Shown here piece after piece: positions 10,495 to 21,765 of a DNA stretch of 64,000 nt. Origin of the DNA: Nemertoderma westbladi (lineage: Eukaryota > Xenacoelomorpha > Nemertodermatida > Nemertodermatidae); assembly GCA_032718475.1 (NCBI GenBank), contig JAUCBJ010007955.1:62001-126000 (forward strand). Reading direction: 5' to 3'. Made by a program: the position numbers and the translations under genes. The notes beneath the pieces were generated by a model that was given only the letters and a program-made list of their open reading frames with translations, had not been told where the DNA came from and searched no databases. Position 1 is the first letter of the stretch, and each line of letters starts with the position of its first letter.

Positions 10495-10800
10495 TCAATA
10501 ACATTGGTGGTGTCGCATTGGTTCACACAAGCTTCGACACTTGAACAAAGCCGCCTCCGCTTCGCAGGGCAATGCCATCGCCGTGAAGACCAGCCAGTAG
10601 ACAATCTTGTGCTTTGGCATCCCCGTGGAGAAAACAGCCCATGAATTTATTGAGACGCCTCTTAAAGGACACTGGCCTTGAAGATGCGGATAATCTTGCG
10701 AAAGTCATGGGGGATAGGGAGTTGTGGAGGCGCAATTATGTCGATAAGCCGGTATAACATTCTTAAAAATGCAGCTACATGGCAGCATGGCGATCGTGAA
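10495..10800 (+). mobile_element. LINE family B, 3'-end fragment
   Basis: Matches the 3' part of the LINE B copy at 52540-52905 (RLRFAG.C.RREDQPVDNLVLW-type coding, then AAAGGACACTGGCCTTGAAG and the GATAAGCCGG.ATAACATTCTTAAAA end). The frame is broken. The TTAA in CTCTTAAAGGAC is intact here, giving a second empty site for the TTAA-element insertion at 32003. Confidence 0.7.
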
Positions 10801-11831
10801 TGGCAGAATGGGAAACTTTTACCTATCCAGATCTGCTTGTCGAACTGTTGGATTCAATAACGCCAATAGCAGAAGTTAGTAACATGTCCTGCACATCTGT
10901 AAATAAACATTCCTTTATATTGATTAAAATGCTAATCAGAATCAATGTTTCCTGTCAGTAGTTTGATTTTCTTGCTTTTAACACAAAGATCAACATTGGA
11001 GTTGGCTTCTTCTAATCTGCGTAATGTAAGCAGCAACATTTGAGCCACTTCCAATATCCGATAGAATCCAATTTCGCCAGCAATTTTAATTTGTAACTAG
11101 TCTAGTTCTACACCAAACTTTTACTAGATTGAGATTATTTCTCAACCACGTCGTACTTATCTCTTCCAGGTTACAGTGGCGTGGTTTTTAACCAAAACAA
11201 TAAACACGATATCACGTTTTCTAACCAAAACAATAAACACGATATCACTTTTTCTAACCAAAACAATAAACGCGATATCATTAGCGATTTTCATGTAGGT
11301 AAAGTTGGTCTGTATTAGTGTATTCAGTAAATCTGTGGCGGTGAGGCCTTTGCATTAGATAATGTTCCTAGCTACCCAAATAGATTGAGAATTTAATCGA
11401 GAAAAAATTAACTCAAATAAAAAAAAATTCAAATCTTTTTTGTGAGGGTTTTAGTATTATTTTTTTGTAAAGAATCAAAATTTTTCGTAATTGAATCAGT
11501 ATTTTTGTAAAAAAATATAGATGACTTGGTTAAAATTATAGTGGTGATAAAGTCAATATTTTAGATTATTCAATTATCATTATTTATTTTTTTAGAATGG
11601 ATTATTTTTGTTGTTAGTTTAATTAATTTTGAGTGATTGAATTATTATTTTTGGAGGTACAATAATTTTTTAAGTATTTTATTATGATAATAAATTTATA
11701 TTTGGTAATTTGGGGTAAAAGTAAATAACTTTCGACTAAATTTATATAAGTAGCAAATTTTCCATCCCATTTATTTGTTGCATTTAACATTTATATTATC
11801 CTAATGAACTTTTTGTTACATTAGGGATGGC
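10801..11831. other. AT-rich stretch with a short minisatellite
   Basis: 11169-11282 holds three short units TTCTAACCAAAACAATAAAC plus ACGATATCA(C/T), a variant of the 68-bp minisatellite family. The rest is AT-rich (11400-11800 nearly A/T only) and has no gene. Confidence 0.6.
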
Positions 11832-11835
11832 TTAA

Positions 11836-14410
11836 CCCTATTAGTACCGGGCTATAAAATGTTGTACAAATACCGGGGGGGGGGGGGGGGGGGGTCATAC
11901 ACCCCCCCACCCCCCCCCCTCTCTAAAATCTACAAATTTTTACGAAAACGTCTGATTTTTTATTTGTACGTAGGTATCACTAGTCTAGATCCGACCGAAA
12001 AAAACAAATTTGAAAAAATGTAGCCTACTGGGGTGGTTATATTGCAGCACCAAAATTACAAGTAGTGCACAATTTTCACAAAATTTGAAAGTTACATTTT
12101 TCGGCTAATTGTTTTTCAATACAGGTTTTCTGGGGCGCAAAATACATTGGAAAATATTTAAAAATGAAATGATTACTATAGATGGCTGTTTAGTCTTCTC
12201 TGCGTAGGAGTTCAAAACCGCTTTGAAGCACTTCAGTCAATGGATGAAGATCAATCCACCAATTCAATATACCAGAATATAATAACAGCCCACAAGGAAT
12301 CAGCTAAGAGGCATATCCCCCAGAAACCCAAACGAAAACAGTATGTGCCATGGCAAAACTCTGAGGTTACTTGTAAGAGAGAAGATCTTAAGATAGCCTA
12401 CAAAGTTAAAACCGAACAACCAACAACCGAAAACATTAACAAGGTTGAGAAAGCTAAGGACGATCTTAAATTGGCCTACAACATCAGCCAGGAAAAGTAC
12501 ATACAGGATAAAACTGAAGCAATTACAACTGCTCACATACAGCAACAATCAAGATTTACCTGGCAAACAGTAAGTGAGGTATCTGGTCGGAAAAGTTGTG
12601 CAAAGGGGCGCCTCAAAGCCGATAGTCCTGAAGAACGTGTTAGGAAGTGGAAAAATCACTTCAGCAACTTGCTTGGGCAGCCACCAAACATCGAAGTCAG
12701 CCCTACAAGTAAAATATATGACAAGACACTACCTATCAGGGGACTTCACACCTGCCGAACTCCAAAGAAGCATTAAAAGCATGTTCAATAATAAAGCGAG
12801 TGGATTAGATGAAATCCCAGCGGAGGTATGGAAAACCGGAGTGCTAAACAGACCATTGTTGAATGTTTGCAACCGGATGTTAAAAGGGGAAAAGCCACCA
12901 CCAATTTGGACTAAAGGTCAACTAAAGCCTCTCCCCAAGAAAGGAGACCTCGGCATACCAACAAACTATCGTGGGATCTGTCTGCTTGTGGTAGCTGCCA
13001 AAATATACAATAAAATGATTCTATATAGGATTGGGCCTCACATCTACTGCGTAAGAGCCAAAACGGATTTCGACCAAGTAGATCAACAATAGCTCAGATA
13101 CTTGCACTACGGAGACTGATTGAAGGAATTAAGTCAAAGAATCTCCCCGCAGTCATGACTTTTGTGGACTTCAAGAAGGCATTCGACTCCATCCATAGAG
13201 GTAAAATGCTTTAAATCCTAAGAGCTTATGGAATACCAGAAGTAATTGTTGCTGGCATTGGATTGTTATATTGTGACTCAGAAGCGCAGGTACTCTCACC
13301 AGATGGTGGAACTGAGTTTTTCTCAATCCTGGCTGGCGTACTGCAAGGTGACACATTAGCACCATTACTATTTGTAATTGTGCTGGATTACGCAATGAGG
13401 ACGGCCACAAAGGGTGAAGATCTGTGATTCACACTTCAAGAACGCAGAAGTAGTAGATATCCGGCAACTACAGTTACAGACACAGACTTTGCGGATGACA
13501 TCGCCCTGCTCTCTAATACGCTAGCAGATGCACAGCTTCTACTAAATAAAGTGGAGAGGGCTGCTAAGGAGGTTGGATTGCATATAACTGCTACAAAGAC
13601 CGAATTCATGACTTTTAATGTTGATGGAAACTTGACAACCATTGATAATAATCATCTAAGGAAGGTCGATGACTTCCAGTACCTTGGATCATGGATAGAG
13701 AGTAGCAAAAAGGACATAGAAGTTAGGAAAGCCAAGCAACTCTGCAACTCTTTCAAGCAACAGTGGAAAGTGTATTTTTATACGGGGGTGAGATCTGGAC
13801 ACTGACTAAATCATTTGAACAACGAATTGATGGTTGCTACACAAGACTACTTAGGGCTGCCCTAAACATCAGCTGGCGATAACACATGACAAACGCCGAG
13901 CTTTATGGTACAATACTGTATCAACCACCCTCCGTGAACGCTGATTAAGATTCAGTGGGCACTGCTGGCGAAGTAAGGCCGAGGTCATACCAGATCTACT
14001 TCTCTGGCAACCAACTCATGGAAAGCGTAGTCGTGGACGACCGGCCATAACATATATAGATCAACTTGAAAGGGATACTGAACTTGGGAAAACGAAATTG
14101 CGACAACTATGGAGAATCGGGAAGCCTGGTAGGATCTCATTTCCACTGTCCGAGTTCGCTCGATCTAGTAGTAGTAATTTTCAAAAAACGTCTCAAAAAA
14201 AGTGCAAAAAGTAGGGTTAAAAAATGGTTCTATAACTCGAAAACTACCCAATATTTTTGAAAACGGTTTTCACTACTAGGAAGACAATAGATTTTTAGGA
14301 AAAGTCATAAAATTTCAGATTCCCAACTACGTTTGTTTCAGAATTATTATAAAAAAACCACGGATGGGTCATACTGACCCCCCCCCCCCCCCCCCCCGGG
14401 TTTAATAGGG
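11836..14410 (-). mobile_element. TTAA element copy 1, centre replaced by a LINE
   Basis: Bounded by TTAA at 11832-11835 and 14411-14414. The ends are CCCTATTAGTACCGGG (left) and CCCGGGTTTAATAGGG (right), the reverse orientation of copies at 19366, 32003 and 54118. The left ~370 bp and right ~230 bp match those copies, but the ~970-bp internal repeat block is absent and LINE family A occupies its place. Termini starting CCC inside a TTAA duplication suggest piggyBac-type mobilisation. Confidence 0.75.
12210..14175 (+). pseudogene. LINE family A reverse transcriptase (RTE-like), decayed copy
   Basis: Linker with basic helices (12240-12720), then RT: NNKASGLDEIPAEVWKTG, TNYRGICLL (12960-12985), VDFKKAFDSIHRG (13160-13200), VLQGDTLAPLLFVIVLDYA (13340-13400), FADD-type box (AACTTTGCGGATGACATC-like, 13485-13503), LRKVDDFQYLGSW (13660-13690), a C-terminal LLR-rich region and a (TAG)n tail at about 14163-14175. 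The second copy at 25203-26855 is much better preserved. Here there are at least three frameshifts and several stops (for example after ALRRL). Clade assignment to RTE/Proto2-like is from the style of the C-terminal region and is not certain. Confidence 0.8.
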
Positions 14411-14414
14411 TTAA

Positions 14415-15437
14415 TGCGGGCGGGGGTTTGGGGGGCGGTTTTATATAACAAATGGGTGATAATACTAGCGACGTGATTATTGTTTAAATCACGGCCATCA
14501 ATATATCAATGTCAAAAAAATTAATAATTAATTGTACCTTTTTTATTTTAAAGCATTACTGTCTAAGCTCACTTTTACATTTAATTAATTTAACATTATT
14601 GTAGCCACTAATCTACTCGCCCTGCTTCAATCGTTCAGCTCAATAGCAATGTATTTCTGATTTTCAAGTTCCACTGGTGTTGAATACGTTTTCCGATACA
14701 CGCCCTGAGTCTGAACAATAAATCAACTATATCGTCTGCAGATTGGATACATAGATAGTCATTTTATGGATTTTTTAAATTTGTATCTTCATCGTATGAG
14801 ATGATATTCCAACTGCAAAATAATTTCTTCCATAACCTTTTGGTATATTCACCTGTAAAAAACATTTCTGAGATTACAATACTGTAGTACAAAAATATAC
14901 ATATCCTTTCGGAATTATATTGACCATGAACCTGAAGGATAGTAAAGTATTCAGTGCACCACGGCTGGAGTACAGTCTGTTAGTGCCATTTAACGAGCTT
15001 TTCAAAAAAATTAAAAATGATTGTGAAAATTGTTAATTTTATCAACTTAAAATCAGTTACCCTAAGATAACACAGTTGCAAATAGATTTCAGCACAAATT
15101 TGATTTTACGAACTAAGATATTTACAAAAAATTGGTACGTTCAGATGAGATATACTAAATTCAACAGTTATAGTACAATCGCAATAGTTAGCAATAAGGA
15201 GGACTAGACTAGAGCATCACAGACACTTATAATTTTTGATGCAGTTTATATATCTGAATTAGTTTTAGTAGTAGTAGCCAATAGGAAGAAGGTCAAGAGC
15301 AACAATATATTCTAGTGTATAGTGTATACAATTCATTAACTGTTAGAAAAATCATCAATGGTAGGAGAATATCTTCATATACAGTAAGCTATTGCACCAT
15401 TATTGTTCATCTTACACCAAACTACTCCAATGTACTA
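14415..15437. other. No gene seen; AT-rich
   Basis: Contains GGGGG-rich edge sequence next to the TTAA element and AT-rich DNA without coding signature. Probably 3' flank of the receptor gene that ends at 15516. Confidence 0.5.
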
Positions 15438-15480
15438 CTACTACTACTACTAGGTCGAGCGTGCTCGGACATATCAATGA
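15438..15480 (-). mobile_element. LINE family A, 3'-terminal scrap
   Basis: Plus-strand (TAC)n then TAGGTCGAGCGTGCTCGGACA equals the extreme 3' end of family A (compare 25203-25235). On the minus strand this is a hairpin CGAGC/GCTCG directly before the (TAG)n tail. Only the last ~25 unique bases are present. Confidence 0.6.
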
Positions 15481-15515
15481 GTATATGACTACACTTATAT
15501 ATACTGGATATTACC

Positions 15516-15851
15516 TCATATGTCTTCCAGGATTGTTTGTCCTTCCTCCATAGAGTTATCTAGTTTGCACTTAGTATTCGATACTGTCCTCGGACACACT
15601 TTTGCTGTTTTGTCGCGTTCCCTTTCCCCGGGAACCACAATCACTTTGGGATTTTTAGGAATCCTAAACATCTTATAGATGGACCTAAGTCTATGATGTT
15701 TATGTGTCCTATCCTTCATAGAAACCGTTTCCCCTGGTTTCTCTCGTTGTTTATTTATTATTATGTTTTTCTCAATTATAAAGTCACTTTTTTTTCCTTT
15801 AATGGAATTTGGTTTAATTTCTAATGTCGGTATCCGTTTATCAGCAATTTT
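15516..15851 (-). CDS. Modelled receptor gene, exon 4 (basic cytoplasmic tail, stop)
   Basis: Starts after a good acceptor (minus strand TTTTGATTTTACAG) in phase 0, which fits the phase-0 donor of exon 3. Codes KIADKRIPTLEIKPN, then a strongly basic region (KDRTHKHHRLRSIYKMFR, NPKVIVVPGERERDK) and an acidic end (MEEGQTILEDI), TGA at 15518-15516. About 111 residues. No catalytic domain is recognised. The high K/R content with scattered S/T suits an intracellular tail. A GAG|GTAATA donor-like site sits one base after the stop, so a 3' UTR intron is possible. Confidence 0.6.
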   Translation of the reverse strand, partial: KIADKRIPTLEIKPNSIKGKKSDFIIEKNIIINKQREKPGETVSMKDRTHKHHRLRSIYKMFRIPKNPKVIVVPGERERDKTAKVCPRTVSNTKCKLDNSMEEGQTILEDI

Positions 15852-16109
15852 CTGTAAAATCAAAAATTCATGAGTTATGTACGGCAGGGTAACTCAATTG
15901 GTTGAGCTTAACAAGTACAATTAAAGTGATAGACGAACGTGTAAAACATGAAAAGCTGAAGGCAACCCAGATGATCCTCTCTCGTGGCTGTTACCTATAT
16001 AAGGCAGGGAGGTGTACCTTGAATTAATCTTAGACATAGGATCACAAATCGAATTAGCTGTTTGGGGTGAATTAATGTAACATGCAACAGTTGAACGCTT
16101 TCATCATCG

Positions 16110-16690
16110 GCAGGTCGGACACTCCGTCACACAGGAGCAGTCGGACACTCCGTCACACAGGAGCAGTCGGACACTCCGTCAGGCAGGTCGGACGCTCCGT
16201 CACACAGGAGCAGTCGGACACTCCGTCAGGCAGGTCGGACACTCTGTCACACAGGAGCAGTCGGGCACTCCGTCAGGCAGGTCGGACACTCCGTCACACA
16301 GGAGCAGTCGGACACTCCGTCAGGCAGGTCGGACACTCCGTCACACAGGAGCAGTCGGACACTCCGTCTGGCAGGTCGGACACTCCGTCACACAGGAGCA
16401 GTCGGACACTCCGTCAGGCAGGTCGGACACTCCGTCACACAGGAGCAGTCGGACACTCCGTCAGGCAGGTCGGACACTCCGTCACACAGGAGCAGTCGGA
16501 CACTCCGTCAGGCAGGTCGGACACTCTGTCACATAGGAGCAGCATGTCTGACACACCGTCACACAGGGGGAGGTCGGATATTCCGTTATACAGGAGTAGT
16601 TCTGACACTCCGTTACACAGCAGAAGGTCTGACACTCCGTCACACAGGGACAGGTCGGACACTCTATCACACAGAGGCAGGTCGGACGTT
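16110..16690. repeat. 47-bp minisatellite inside the receptor gene intron
   Basis: Tandem units made of CGGACACTCCGTCACACAGG-AGCAGT (26 bp) plus CGGACACTCCGTCAGGCAGGT (21 bp), about nine clean repeats and degenerate half-units to 16690. The unit is not a multiple of three, so a 248-codon open frame (16082-16828 +) simply runs through all frames of the repeat. It lies in the intron between exons at 17319 and 15851 on the other strand. I treat the open frame as a by-product. Confidence 0.85.
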
Positions 16691-17318
16691 GTCACATTAA
16701 CATCTCTTGGTTTGCCGGATGCCGAAACCATGGGTACATCCATGGAAAAACATGGGGGCCCCATCGATGTATCAGGTCAGTATGACATTCATTATGACAG
16801 TAAACGAGACTTTTACATACTGGATTAGGTTAACCGATTATTTAGTACTGCTGAACGCAAACCTAGAGCTCCTATTTACATTACCAAGGAACCCGATAAA
16901 ACTTCTCATTCTTAGATCCGATATGATTTTTACACTTGTCTATATAATACGAAGTTGTGTATGGAAAGAAATGATCAAATTATTATTGTAATAAAAAATA
17001 CTGAGACTATTTATAATATCGCAAGTTATAAATAATTTTTATATACCAAATTAAAATAACATTATAATGGATCTGGAGGGGGAGGAAATGGAGGCGAGGT
17101 ATTACAGGAGTTATGTGAAGTGGTTAATGTGGTTATAATGGGATTGAGGGATTAAGGGATGAGAGGTTTTAAAAAGCAGGGATGAATAGTGAGATGGATT
17201 AGGGGAGGTTATAGGATGTCGGATTTATAGTTGTAGGGATATTAATGGGTTGTTAGGTTTCTATAATATTGTATTGCATCTCAATTTTGAATACCCAGTT
17301 TGTTATCATTAATAATAC

Positions 17319-17482
17319 CTTTACAATTCGGGGATCTGCGGATTTCATTTTACTAAGAGATGGTGGCGGTACAAAGAGGACACGCTTCCCACCATCATTG
17401 CCATGGGCAACGTAGATTGTCGTAGGAATGCCGTCGTAAACTTTTTTACTCGAATTTTTTTGTTTCTGAGATTCTTCATCAC
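17319..17482 (-). CDS. Modelled receptor gene, exon 3 (juxtamembrane)
   Basis: 164 bases between acceptor CTTTACAG (ending at 17483) and donor AAG|GTATTA (17318). Reads (C)DEESQKQKNSSKKVYDGI, TTIYVAHGNDGGKRVLF, VPPPSLSKMKSADPRIVK. The two bases GT at its start complete a codon with the single T left by exon 2. Two tyrosines (VYDGI, TIYVAH) could be phosphorylated but no canonical ITIM/ITAM is present. Codon use and splice signals look like a genuine host exon. No family recognised. Confidence 0.65.
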
Positions 17483-17692
17483 CTGTAAAGATATTCGGAC
17501 TAAAATGTACAATTATTTTCAGTTAATCCGAATTATTTTACAATAACTTACTGGAAATCATCAGGCTACTTACATTTGACAAAAAGTTATAAAACCTATA
17601 AAACGATAAATTAATGATTGGTATCTTATAACATTTACCTATTCTTCCCATCATACGATATACGAGATATTGAAAATTCAATATAAACTTAC

Positions 17693-17859
17693 AACATTTG
17701 CAAACCAGATGAAATAGTTTGTATCGCAACAAGAGTTTCATTATCTTTCTCCAGTTGTATAATATTGGTATGGCAACTGCAAAACCCACTAGTTTACATA
17801 AGATGGCTACATTTTTCAAACTTCTATGAATACTGCGATCTATTCTATCGTGAATTACA
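17693..17859 (-). CDS. Modelled receptor gene, exon 2 (transmembrane segment)
   Basis: 167 bases between a strong acceptor (TTTTCTTCTTTTCAG) and a perfect donor GTAAGT. Reads VIHDRIDRSIHRSLKN, then the hydrophobic stretch VAILCKLVGFAVAIPILYNW, followed by RKIMKLLLRYKLFHLVCKC, a basic stop-transfer region and cysteines that may be acylated. The phase (one base carried in, one base out) matches exon 3 downstream and the 36289 donor upstream. A single-pass membrane protein is the natural reading. Other exons could lie between this and 36289. Confidence 0.65.
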
Positions 17860-18529
17860 CTGAAAAGAAGAAAAGAGTAAGATATATTATAGTCCAGGAG
17901 CCAAATATGTATTTTCGACAAAAGCATGATATTTGGTCTTCATGACATTTTATTGGCTTTTCTAGATCAAAATTAATTATCCGCTGAATCCGAATCTGAG
18001 TGATGCCACTCATGAAACCTTGAGCATTTTGAGATATATCAAAATATCTGTTGTGATTGTGATCAGGGCCGTATTTAGGGGGGGGGGGGGGAGGCCCCCC
18101 AACCCCCACCACAGGGGTCCCCCCACCCCCACAACCGGGGTCCCCCCACCACGATCCCACAACTAAAACCAACTGAAACCGAACATGGCGATACACAAAT
18201 AACATGACAACAAACCTTATGAAGTTATATTTTTTTCACTTTCGATTCTTGCATTTTTTGATCACATGTTTTTATACTGATATAAACAGGAACATGCTTC
18301 AAATTTCTAATTTCCTAGTCTAATATAGGGATGTGAGTTTTCCGGAACTATGTTCTTCAAGGAAATTTCCGAAAATTTCCGAAAAAGTATACTTCATCCG
18401 TAGTTACGACCACAAGAGCCAAGACAACGAAACACCTAAACATATCTAAGCAGGAATCCCTTGTTTTTAGCGTTTACCCTAATAAAATAACTAATAAAAT
18501 ATAAAATTTCCTGAAAATGTCCACTACCA

Positions 18530-19240
18530 GTCGACTTGAGTGTAAGTTGGATTGTCATTCTCTCCTTCCAGTAGAGGTGCGCTAGTAACATGATAACATC
18601 TGTGTCATCTGATAGGACATTTACTCGTTTTATATTTGCCTTTTTAGCAATATGAATTACCTGTTGACAAATGGTGAAATCTACTTCCTCGTGTTCTGAT
18701 CTGAGATCATAATAACTTTTTATGCCTGACTGAACATGAATGGAAGTGGAAGAACTACTAGTGATATAGATATGTAGAAAAGCTTCTTCAACTGCATGAC
18801 AAGATCTATCTTACCAAGATCGAGCTCACTGACAAGATCTATCAATTGATTTATTGATATTTGAGAGTTACTTTCCTTGGTGGCAATGGTAAAGAAGCAG
18901 TTAGCTTTGATGTTGCTTTAAAGAACTCCTACCACGCTGAGCACGAGCAGCGCACTTAATACTATAATCAAAATACCAGTCCAAAGTTAGAAATACATCA
19001 CTTACTTGGAGTTTTGATATCACAAATATAGAGATACATTGTTTAGATACTCTACAACAGTGGCTTTGGATGGCCAGTTAACAACCCATAAAATGGCAGA
19101 ACAATCAATAACTGTAACATCAGTAAGTGCATTATAGTCATTGTAGTTAATTCACAGGCAAGCTTGGATTTAAGAACAGACTTGGTCTTTGAAATACGGA
19201 TATCTCAGTTCTCTGTAAACATAGATGGTGGCACAGGTGC
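18530..19240 (-). pseudogene. Decayed nuclease-like (PIN/FEN-type) protein of an invertebrate multicopy family
   Basis: Minus-strand pieces: PPSMFTEN..ISKTKSVLKS (19235-19170), VIDCSAILWVVNWPSKATVV (about 19120-19060), TLDWYFDYSIKCAARAQRG (18985-18930) and YDLRSEHEEVDFTICQQV (18715-18660) then RVNVLSDDTDVIMLLAHLYW (18630-18570). HEE.D and SDDTDV are acidic clusters like those of PIN/FEN nucleases. I recall this as an abundant, unnamed invertebrate family, often near transposons. At least three frame changes and several stops separate the pieces. Identity of the family rests on motif memory. Confidence 0.6.
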
Positions 19241-19365
19241 CACTATGTTATACTATATAATAAATATTTTTTAATTTCTTAGCTACAGAGCCCCTAAAGG
19301 GACATGTGAAAAAATTTTTTCGCTAACTCGTGCGAACGACTTAGTATGTCGTGCGAACGACTTAA

Positions 19366-20928
19366 CCCTGTTAAACCCGGGGGGGGGGGGGTCAATATGA
19401 CCACTCCCCCCGTGGTTTTTTTATTATAATTCTGAAACAAACGCAGATGGGAATCTGAAATTTTATGACTTTTCCTAAAAATCTATTGTCTTCCTAGTAG
19501 TGAAAACCGTTTTCAAAAATATTGGGTACTTTTCGAGTTATAGCACCATTTTTTAACCCTACTTTTGGCACTTTTTTTGAGACGTTTTTTGAACATTACA
19601 TTTCATTAAATATGAATTGTAACATCTCTATTTATTATTTACACCGGTTTTTTGGTGTTAGAAATTTGATGGAATTCATATAAATTGATTTAGAAATTTC
19701 AAACTTGTTTTTTTCGGTGGGTGCCAAATTTTGGTGCCAGCACCAAATTTTGAATTATGTCAATTTTGTAAATTGATTGTTTGAAACTTGTTTTTTACGC
19801 AATTGGGGTTTTTTGGGGTTCTGGATTCGATGAAATATATACGAGTTGCACCAAGCGTATCAAACTTGTATTTTTCGGTGCTGTGTGCAAATTTTGGTGC
19901 TAGCACGAAATTTTGAAAATTCATTCGATAGATAAAATTGCTTGTGACAATTTATTTCTTGCGTTTTAGAGGTTTATGGCTGTTCTGAATTCAATGGAAT
20001 AAATAATTATCGAACTAGACATCTCAAACTTGTATTTTTCGGATGTGGGTGCAAAATGTGGTGCTAGCACCAAATTTTGAAAACCATCAAATATATCAAT
20101 TGATTGTGTCACCTTGTTTCTTGCGTTATACGGGTTTGTGATGGTTCTGAATTCAATTGAATCAGTAAAAATTTCATAAGAGTTCTCAAACTGGTATTTT
20201 TCGCCAGTGGGTGAAAATTGTTGTGCCAGCACCAAATTTTGGAAAATATGCAAATTTATCAGTAGATAGTATCACCTTGTTTCTTGCGTTATACGGGTTT
20301 ATGAGGGTCCTGAATCCGATGGAATCCATACAAACAGCACTGGACATCGCAAACTTGTACTTTTTGGTGATGGGTACGAAATTTGGTGCTAGCACCAAAA
20401 TTTGCCAAATTACGCCGAAAAATACAAGTATCAATGATCTGGCATATTAGAAATGTATTCCATTAGAATCAGCGCAATCGAAAACCTGAAAATGTGAATT
20501 TATAGCATCGTATAAGTGAATTAAAAATTTTGTGTTCTACCTGAAAAGTGCTGGTTACTTGTTTTTTTCATTTTTTTCCTACGCAGAGAGGACTAAACGG
20601 CCATTTATAGTAATCATATCATTTTTAAATATTTTCCAATGTTTTTTGCACCCCAGAAAACCTGTATTGAAAAATAATTAGCCGAAAATGTAACTTTCAA
20701 ATTTTGTGAAAATTGTGCACTACTTGTAATTTTGGTGCCGCAATATAACCACCCCAGTACATTTTTTCGAAAATTTTTTTTTTCGGTCGGATCCAGACAA
20801 GTGATACCTACGTACAAACAGAAAATCAGACGTTTTCGTAAATATTTGTAGATTTTAGAGGGGGGGGGGGGTCAATATGACCCCCTCCCGGTATTTGTAC
20901 AGCATTTTATAGCCCTGTACTAATAGGG
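19366..20928 (+). mobile_element. TTAA element copy 2, complete
   Basis: 1,563 bp between TTAA at 19362-19365 and 20929-20932. Ends CCCTGTTAAACCCGGG and TACTAATAGGG. Near each end is a homopolymer hairpin G(n)TCAATATGAC(n). The centre holds about five diverged ~130-bp units, each with AACTTGTATTTTTCGG, GGTGCTAGCACC and CTTGCGTTATACGGGTTT. No transposase. It interrupts the IS3EU-like element just inside its left terminal repeats. Closest to copies at 32003 and 54118. Confidence 0.85.
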
Positions 20929-20944
20929 TTAAAACTAAATAATG

Positions 20945-21270
20945 AAATTATCCTAAGCGTCCGACAAATTAAAAGAATATTGAGTGGACTGAATTTGGGC
21001 AGGAGAAATGTTTACACTAATACGGAAGAAGTCATTAATTTAATTTCCAATGAAATTAAAGGATCGTGACACCTGCATGGGTATCGCATGATGCACACCA
21101 AGTGCTTATTAGCTGGTCTGCGAGTGCGAAAGTAAGATGTGCGTCACATTCTCCGCATGCTTGATCCTGAAGCATCGCAATGGCGCGTCGCCGCCAGTAC
21201 TTTGCTAAGGGACCGAATTTTATCTGGCACCTAGACGGGTACGACAAATTGAAACCTTATGGATTAAGCA
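20945..21270 (+). pseudogene. IS3EU-like transposase, part 1
   Basis: Reads IILSVRQIKRILSGLNLGRR (helix-turn-helix-like), NVYTNTEEVINLISNEIKGS, a TGA, HLHGYRMMHTKCLLAGLRVR, another in-frame TAA, DVRHILRMLDPEASQWRVA, then a frame change and ARRRQYFAKGPNFIWHLDGY, DKLKPYGLSI. WHLDGYDK carries the first catalytic Asp of the DDE core in this family. The frame is cut at 21270 by a MITE. Two stops and one shift make it inactive. Confidence 0.75.
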
Positions 21271-21656
21271 TTAGGGATGTCACGAATTTCGTTGTTAAAT
21301 ATTATTAGAATATTTTCTTTTCAAGTAAGCGTGAAATAAAGTAAATTATGGGGTGCTTTATAAACTACCCGGCATGAAATATAGGATAGAGTAAGGCGTT
21401 GTTGCTGTGTTGCTAAGCAACATTCCCATCTCACTATTGTATCGAACAGCAGCTGTAGTCGAAATCTCAGGTTTTGGGGGGAGGTGAGATAGGTCCTACT
21501 ATTTAGAGTATTGTACAATATTGTGACTCCGCCACAATATTCGATTTAAATAAAGTACCCGTATTTCACTTTCAGGCTCTCGTTTCATATTTCACTCACT
21601 CGCTTACGTTCGTTCTTAATAAAATTTATTCGAATAAGTAATGCGTAACATCCCTA
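21271..21656. mobile_element. MITE inserted in the IS3EU-like transposase
   Basis: Ends TTAGGGATGTCACG and the inverse CGTAACATCCCTAA. It separates the transposase phrases KPYGLSI and SGCIDEYSRKMIW, which are contiguous in the family. No coding sequence. The target duplication is unclear (ATT/AAT at the edges are part of the inverted repeats). Confidence 0.7.
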
Positions 21657-21722
21657 ATGAAACCAGTGGGTGCATTGATGAATATTCCCGGAAAATGATT
21701 TGGTTGAACATGTATAACACCA
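21657..21722 (+). pseudogene. IS3EU-like transposase, part 2
   Basis: Twenty or so codons, TSGCIDEYSRKMIWLNMYNT, continue the DDE core directly after the MITE. Then CR1/Jockey-like LINE sequence starts at the AACAAT target. Confidence 0.75.
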
Positions 21723-21723
21723 A

Positions 21724-21724
21724 C

Positions 21725-21763
<39 letters not shown>

Positions 21764-21765
21764 TC
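21724..21765. repeat. (AAT)n microsatellite, the LINE 3' tail
   Basis: About fourteen AAT units. On the minus strand this is (ATT)n following GAAATAAAAGAATT, a known kind of tail for CR1/Jockey-like LINEs, so it marks the priming end rather than an independent expansion. Confidence 0.8.

Noticed and set aside
16082-16828. 248-codon open frame as a protein-coding gene
   Set aside because: It is the frame-rotating reading of a 47-bp minisatellite in an intron; the peptide changes frame within each unit.
17855-18205. Proline/glycine-rich open frame as a receptor exon
   Set aside because: The low-complexity part comes from a G/C homopolymer patch at 18075-18150, and no good splice sites fit the phase of exon 2.
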